A DNA stretch of 9,360 bases from CAJQQY01 sp964352225 (GTDB lineage Bacteria; Bacteroidota; Bacteroidia; Chitinophagales; Saprospiraceae): positions 1-9,360 of the forward strand of contig CAYGRM010000268.1 of assembly GCA_964352225.1 (NCBI GenBank), given 5' to 3'. The notes under the pieces were generated by a model. That model worked only from the letters and a program-made list of their open reading frames with translations, searched no databases and was not told the DNA's origin. Position numbers and translations under genes: made by a program. The first letter of the stretch is position 1. Each line of letters starts with the position of its first letter. Of this stretch, positions 6,623 through 9,360 are shown piece after piece.

Positions 6623-6994
6623 ATGAAGATAAAAACGGTTATTCCAGACGGTCTAAAAAAGCACTATATCAAAGAGCTCGAACTTTATCGAATTTCGCTT
6701 CTAAAAAGTGATTTGTCCAAGGCCTGGCATCATCTTGAACGCTCTCACATATTGGGGCAATCATATCCCTATGAGCATACTTATTCTCATTGGCTGATGC
6801 TCAAATTTGGTTTAAGACAAAAAAACCTTAAAGAGGTTTTAGGGCAAATTCTAAGGCTAGTTGTAGGGGGTTGGAAATCATTCATCGACCACGTACCGAC
6901 CGGAAATACTGGCGGTTCTGATGTTCCTCCTTTAAAAAGAATGAAACTTCCTATCGATTTGGAAAAAATTTTAACGAAGTATAACGCGGCATAA
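6623..6994 (+). CDS. DUF3703 family protein
   Basis: The protein has 123 residues, cytosolic, with no signal peptide. Recognisable DUF3703 features, from memory of the family, are the helical AWHHLERSHILGQSYPYEHTYSHWLML segment (34-60 region; H36, H37, E39, H42, H52, H56), the GQILRL stretch (78-83), and the near-invariant VPTGNTGGSDVPPLKRM motif (91-107 region). The ordered His and Glu residues look like a helical metal site, which is inference; the function is not established. The family recurs next to Zn/Cd/Co efflux genes. The stop overlaps the ATPase start by one base (TAATG), so the two proteins are probably translationally coupled. The gene has its own promoter and operator just downstream of the Fur-family gene. 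A role as metal-binding helper or storage protein for the ATPase is a reasonable guess only. Confidence 0.88.
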   Translation: MKIKTVIPDGLKKHYIKELELYRISLLKSDLSKAWHHLERSHILGQSYPYEHTYSHWLMLKFGLRQKNLKEVLGQILRLVVGGWKSFIDHVPTGNTGGSDVPPLKRMKLPIDLEKILTKYNAA

Positions 6995-8967
6995 TGAAAA
7001 AGAAAAAAGTAAACCTACGGGACATAAATACCCAAGAACATTCAGGCGAACATAACCACGATGATGGTCATAACCACAGTAGCCCTGAAAAAGTTTCCAA
7101 TTTTAGAACCTATCTTCCTGCTATTTTCAGTTTTGTGATGTTAATAGCGGGAATTGCTATCGATTATTTCGATGCTTTTCCATTTTTCAAAGGTTGGATT
7201 CGAATTGTTTGGTACACGGTAGCCTATATTCCGGTAGGATTCCCCGTCATAAGGGAAGGATGGAACAGCATCAAGAACGGCGACTTCTTTACGGAATTTT
7301 TATTGATGTCTATAGCTACTTTAGGGGCATTTGCCATAGGCGAATATCCTGAAGGTGTGGCTGTAATGCTATTCTATGCCGTAGGCGAACTTTTTCAGAA
7401 TGCTGCGGTCAATCGTGCTAAGAGTAATATAAAAGCATTATTGGACGTGCGCCCCAATGAAGCCTTGGTGTATCGTGATGGTGATTTTGTTTCGGTCAAT
7501 CCAGAAACCGTACAGATAGGCGAAAAGATTCAGGTGCGCGTGGGCGAAAAAGTGCCTCTCGATGGTATTCTGCTTTCTGATAAAGGTTCATTTAATACCG
7601 CAGCTCTAACAGGCGAAAGCAAACCCGATACTATTGCCAAAGGCGATAAATTATTTGCCGGAAGTATAAATTTAGATGGTGTTATTGAAGTTGAAACTAC
7701 GAAGGAATTCAAGGATAGTTCCATTGCACGTATTCTTGATATGGTACAGAATGCGACCGCTAGGAAATCAAAGACGGAATTATTTATTCGAAAATTTGCG
7801 AGAATTTATACGCCCATCGTAGTTTTCCTCGCTATCGGCCTGACGTTCCTGCCCTATTTCTTTGTAGATGATTACGTGTTTCGTGATTGGTTGTACAGAG
7901 CTTTAATTTTCTTAGTTATTTCCTGTCCCTGTGCATTGGTCATTTCTATTCCTCTCGGCTATTTCGGCGGTTTAGGTGCTGCATCCCGTAACGGCATACT
8001 GTTCAAAGGTGCATCTTTCTTGGATGCAATGACCAAAGTAAATACCGTGGTAATGGACAAAACGGGAACTGTGACCAAAGGTGTTTTTAAGATTAAGGAA
8101 GTTGTAAACACTTCCGATTTCGCGGAAGCGGAATTTATGCAATATCTGATGGCAATGGAAGAACAATCTACCCATCCCATTGCAAAGGCAATTTTGGAAT
8201 ATAAAGCAGATGGCGCAGATTTAGAGGCAACGAATGTTTCTGAAGTTGCTGGAAAGGGCTTAAAAGGTACGGTCAACGGCAAGACTGTTTTGGTAGGAAA
8301 CAAAGCGTTGATGACCTCAAATAGTATAGAAGTTCCATCTGCAACCAACGACATTGTGGAATCTATCGTAATGGTCGCCATAGATGGAAAGTTTGCAGGC
8401 TATGTAACTATTGCCGATGAACTGAAGGAAGATGCCCATCAAGCCATAAAACAAATTAGGGAATCGGGAATATCGAAAATCATTATGCTTTCGGGCGATA
8501 AGGATTCCATAACCCAACAGGTCGCAAAAGAATTAGGTATAGATTGGGCAAAAGGTGGGTTATTGCCAGAAGATAAGCTCAACGAAGTAGAAAAACTTAA
8601 AAAGCAACCCGACATTAAAGTGGCTTTTATCGGGGATGGAATTAATGATGCCCCTGTATTGGCAGCAAGTGACGTAGGTATAGCAATGGGTGGTTTGGGT
8701 AGCGATGTTGCGATTGAAACGGCAGATGTCATCATTCAGACAGACCAACCAAGCAAGATTGCAAGAGCAATTACGATTGGTCGTTCTACACGAAAAATTG
8801 TTTGGCAAAATATTGGTTTGGCCTTCGGTGTAAAAGTAATAGTTCTAATTCTTGGTGCTGGTGGATTAGCAACAATGTGGGAAGCTGTTTTTGCTGATGT
8901 AGGTGTTGCTTTGCTCGCTATTCTCAATGCCGTTAGATTGCAGAAAATGAAGTGGAAGGATTCTTAA
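6994..8967 (+). CDS. zntA: Zn/Cd/Pb-type heavy-metal P1B ATPase
   Basis: The protein has 657 residues. Key motifs in order: actuator TGES (206-209), TM6 metal motif C311-P-C313, phosphorylation site DKTGT (D355), nucleotide-binding HP (394-395) and hinge GDGINDAP (547-554). K614 in TM7 and D635 in TM8 match residues typical of the Zn2+/Cd2+/Pb2+ subgroup (ZntA), so the pump should move divalent metal from cytoplasm to periplasm using ATP. Instead of an N-terminal HMA (CxxC) domain it has a short His-rich tail: H16, H20, H22, H26 and H28 mixed with acidic residues. TM segments are at about 40-60, 70-90, 100-115, 118-135, 272-292, 300-325, 603-621 and 627-648. It overlaps the DUF3703 stop by one base and has its own operator-bearing promoter upstream. 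It likely feeds metal to the RND pump of the first operon. Confidence 0.94.
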   Translation: MKKKKVNLRDINTQEHSGEHNHDDGHNHSSPEKVSNFRTYLPAIFSFVMLIAGIAIDYFDAFPFFKGWIRIVWYTVAYIPVGFPVIREGWNSIKNGDFFTEFLLMSIATLGAFAIGEYPEGVAVMLFYAVGELFQNAAVNRAKSNIKALLDVRPNEALVYRDGDFVSVNPETVQIGEKIQVRVGEKVPLDGILLSDKGSFNTAALTGESKPDTIAKGDKLFAGSINLDGVIEVETTKEFKDSSIARILDMVQNATARKSKTELFIRKFARIYTPIVVFLAIGLTFLPYFFVDDYVFRDWLYRALIFLVISCPCALVISIPLGYFGGLGAASRNGILFKGASFLDAMTKVNTVVMDKTGTVTKGVFKIKEVVNTSDFAEAEFMQYLMAMEEQSTHPIAKAILEYKADGADLEATNVSEVAGKGLKGTVNGKTVLVGNKALMTSNSIEVPSATNDIVESIVMVAIDGKFAGYVTIADELKEDAHQAIKQIRESGISKIIMLSGDKDSITQQVAKELGIDWAKGGLLPEDKLNEVEKLKKQPDIKVAFIGDGINDAPVLAASDVGIAMGGLGSDVAIETADVIIQTDQPSKIARAITIGRSTRKIVWQNIGLAFGVKVIVLILGAGGLATMWEAVFADVGVALLAILNAVRLQKMKWKDS

Positions 8968-9017
8968 AAGCTCTTACTATGACCGAGCAAATAAAATAGT
9001 TTCAAATAAATTAAAGC

Positions 9018-9025
9018 TATCTTTA
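9018..9025 (+). promoter_or_regulatory. Possible weak -7 promoter element before the asparaginase-like gene
   Basis: TATCTTTA matches TAnnTTTG in all but the last base, and ends 23 bases before the ATG at 9049. No TTG at suitable spacing is seen, and there is no copy of the TGCAAC-type operator, so this gene is probably not in the metal regulon. A 5-4-5 inverted repeat (9012-9025) overlaps the element. Confidence 0.3.
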
Positions 9026-9048
9026 TAAGTCAGAAGCGGTTTTAACTT

Positions 9049-9360
9049 ATGATACATATATTCACAACGGGCGGTACCATCGAAGGGTTGGATTATATAG
9101 ATGATAAGGGATTAACTGAATCTAGCGTTACGATTAAAGAGTTTTTGGTCAATGCAAATGTTGACTTTAAATACACAATTGAAAGTGTCTTTAAAAAGGA
9201 TAGTCGCGCTATTGTCGAGAAGGACCTTGAATTGCTTGTCAGTAAGATAATTGGAACTAATGCGACCAAAGTATTGATTACTCACGGTACTTTCACAATG
9301 GAAGTTACCGCAAAATATATAGGAAAGCTCAATCTTGGCAAAACCATTGTTTTAGTTGGG
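9049..9360 (+). CDS. Asparaginase-fold protein, N-terminal part (cut by window end)
   Basis: An open frame of 104 codons runs from ATG 9049 off the right edge. The N terminus MIHIFTTGGTIEG carries the asparaginase signature TGGTI, with T7 at the position of the nucleophilic Thr. DSR follows at 51-53 and HGTFTM at 79-84. In classical L-asparaginases the second motif is HGTDTM, with catalytic Thr-Asp; here Asp is replaced by F82. From memory, short single-domain bacterial asparaginase-like proteins of about 160-170 residues carry this variant; they have the N-terminal asparaginase domain only. The activity is therefore uncertain. The start is chosen because the first beta strand and TGGTI normally begin within a few residues of the N terminus. 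It follows the ATPase by 81 bases, without a clear terminator or operator, and has no evident link to metal efflux. Confidence 0.8.
   Translation, partial: MIHIFTTGGTIEGLDYIDDKGLTESSVTIKEFLVNANVDFKYTIESVFKKDSRAIVEKDLELLVSKIIGTNATKVLITHGTFTMEVTAKYIGKLNLGKTIVLVG

Noticed and set aside
8970..8988. GCTC...GAGC inverted repeat after the ATPase stop as a terminator
   Set aside because: Only four pairs with an 11-base loop and no T-tract follow; not enough for a Rho-independent terminator.

Overview
The window looks like part of a heavy-metal resistance locus from a member of the Bacteroidota, most likely a flavobacterium. The DNA is AT-rich. The two clear promoters carry the Bacteroidota -7 element TAnnTTTG, there are no convincing Shine-Dalgarno sites, and the protein families are typical of Flavobacteriia. 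All genes lie on the + strand.

Layout: (a) 1-74 is the unidentified C-terminal tail of an incoming gene. (b) 87-121 is a promoter carrying a perfect inverted repeat, TGCAAC-ACA-GTTGCA. It is followed almost without a leader by a small Cys/His-rich exported protein (126-434, DUF6660-like). (c) 435-559 is an unusually structured intergenic region. (d) 560-4927 encodes a CzcA/CusA-type RND pump fused in one polypeptide to a TolC-like outer-membrane factor. (e) 4931-6130 is the lipoprotein membrane-fusion partner (CzcB). (f) 6152-6568 is a Fur-family metalloregulator. (g) 6568-6605 is a second promoter with a related but imperfect copy of the inverted repeat. (h) 6623-6994 is a DUF3703 protein, overlapping by one base (TAATG) with (i) 6994-8967, a Zn/Cd/Pb-type P1B ATPase with a His-rich N terminus. 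(j) 9049 to the window end is the start of an asparaginase-fold protein.

Working model (inference): the Fur-family repressor sits in the first operon and binds the same palindrome at both promoters. It would thereby co-control its own operon, with periplasm-to-outside export by the RND/OMF/MFP complex, and the DUF3703-ATPase operon, with cytoplasm-to-periplasm export. The two pumps would work in series on a divalent soft metal such as Zn or Cd. Motifs in the RND protein (DFG-x3-DG, and loss of the three-Met cluster of CusA) and in the ATPase (CPC, Lys in TM7, Asp in TM8) both point to divalent cations rather than Cu(I)/Ag(I).

The gene families are individually known. The points most worth following up are the paired operators, the folded DUF6660-czcA intergenic region, the signal-peptide-like seam of the RND-OMF fusion, the extra Cys cluster in the regulator and the Asp-to-Phe change in the asparaginase-like protein. 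No rRNA, tRNA, CRISPR array or insertion sequence was seen.
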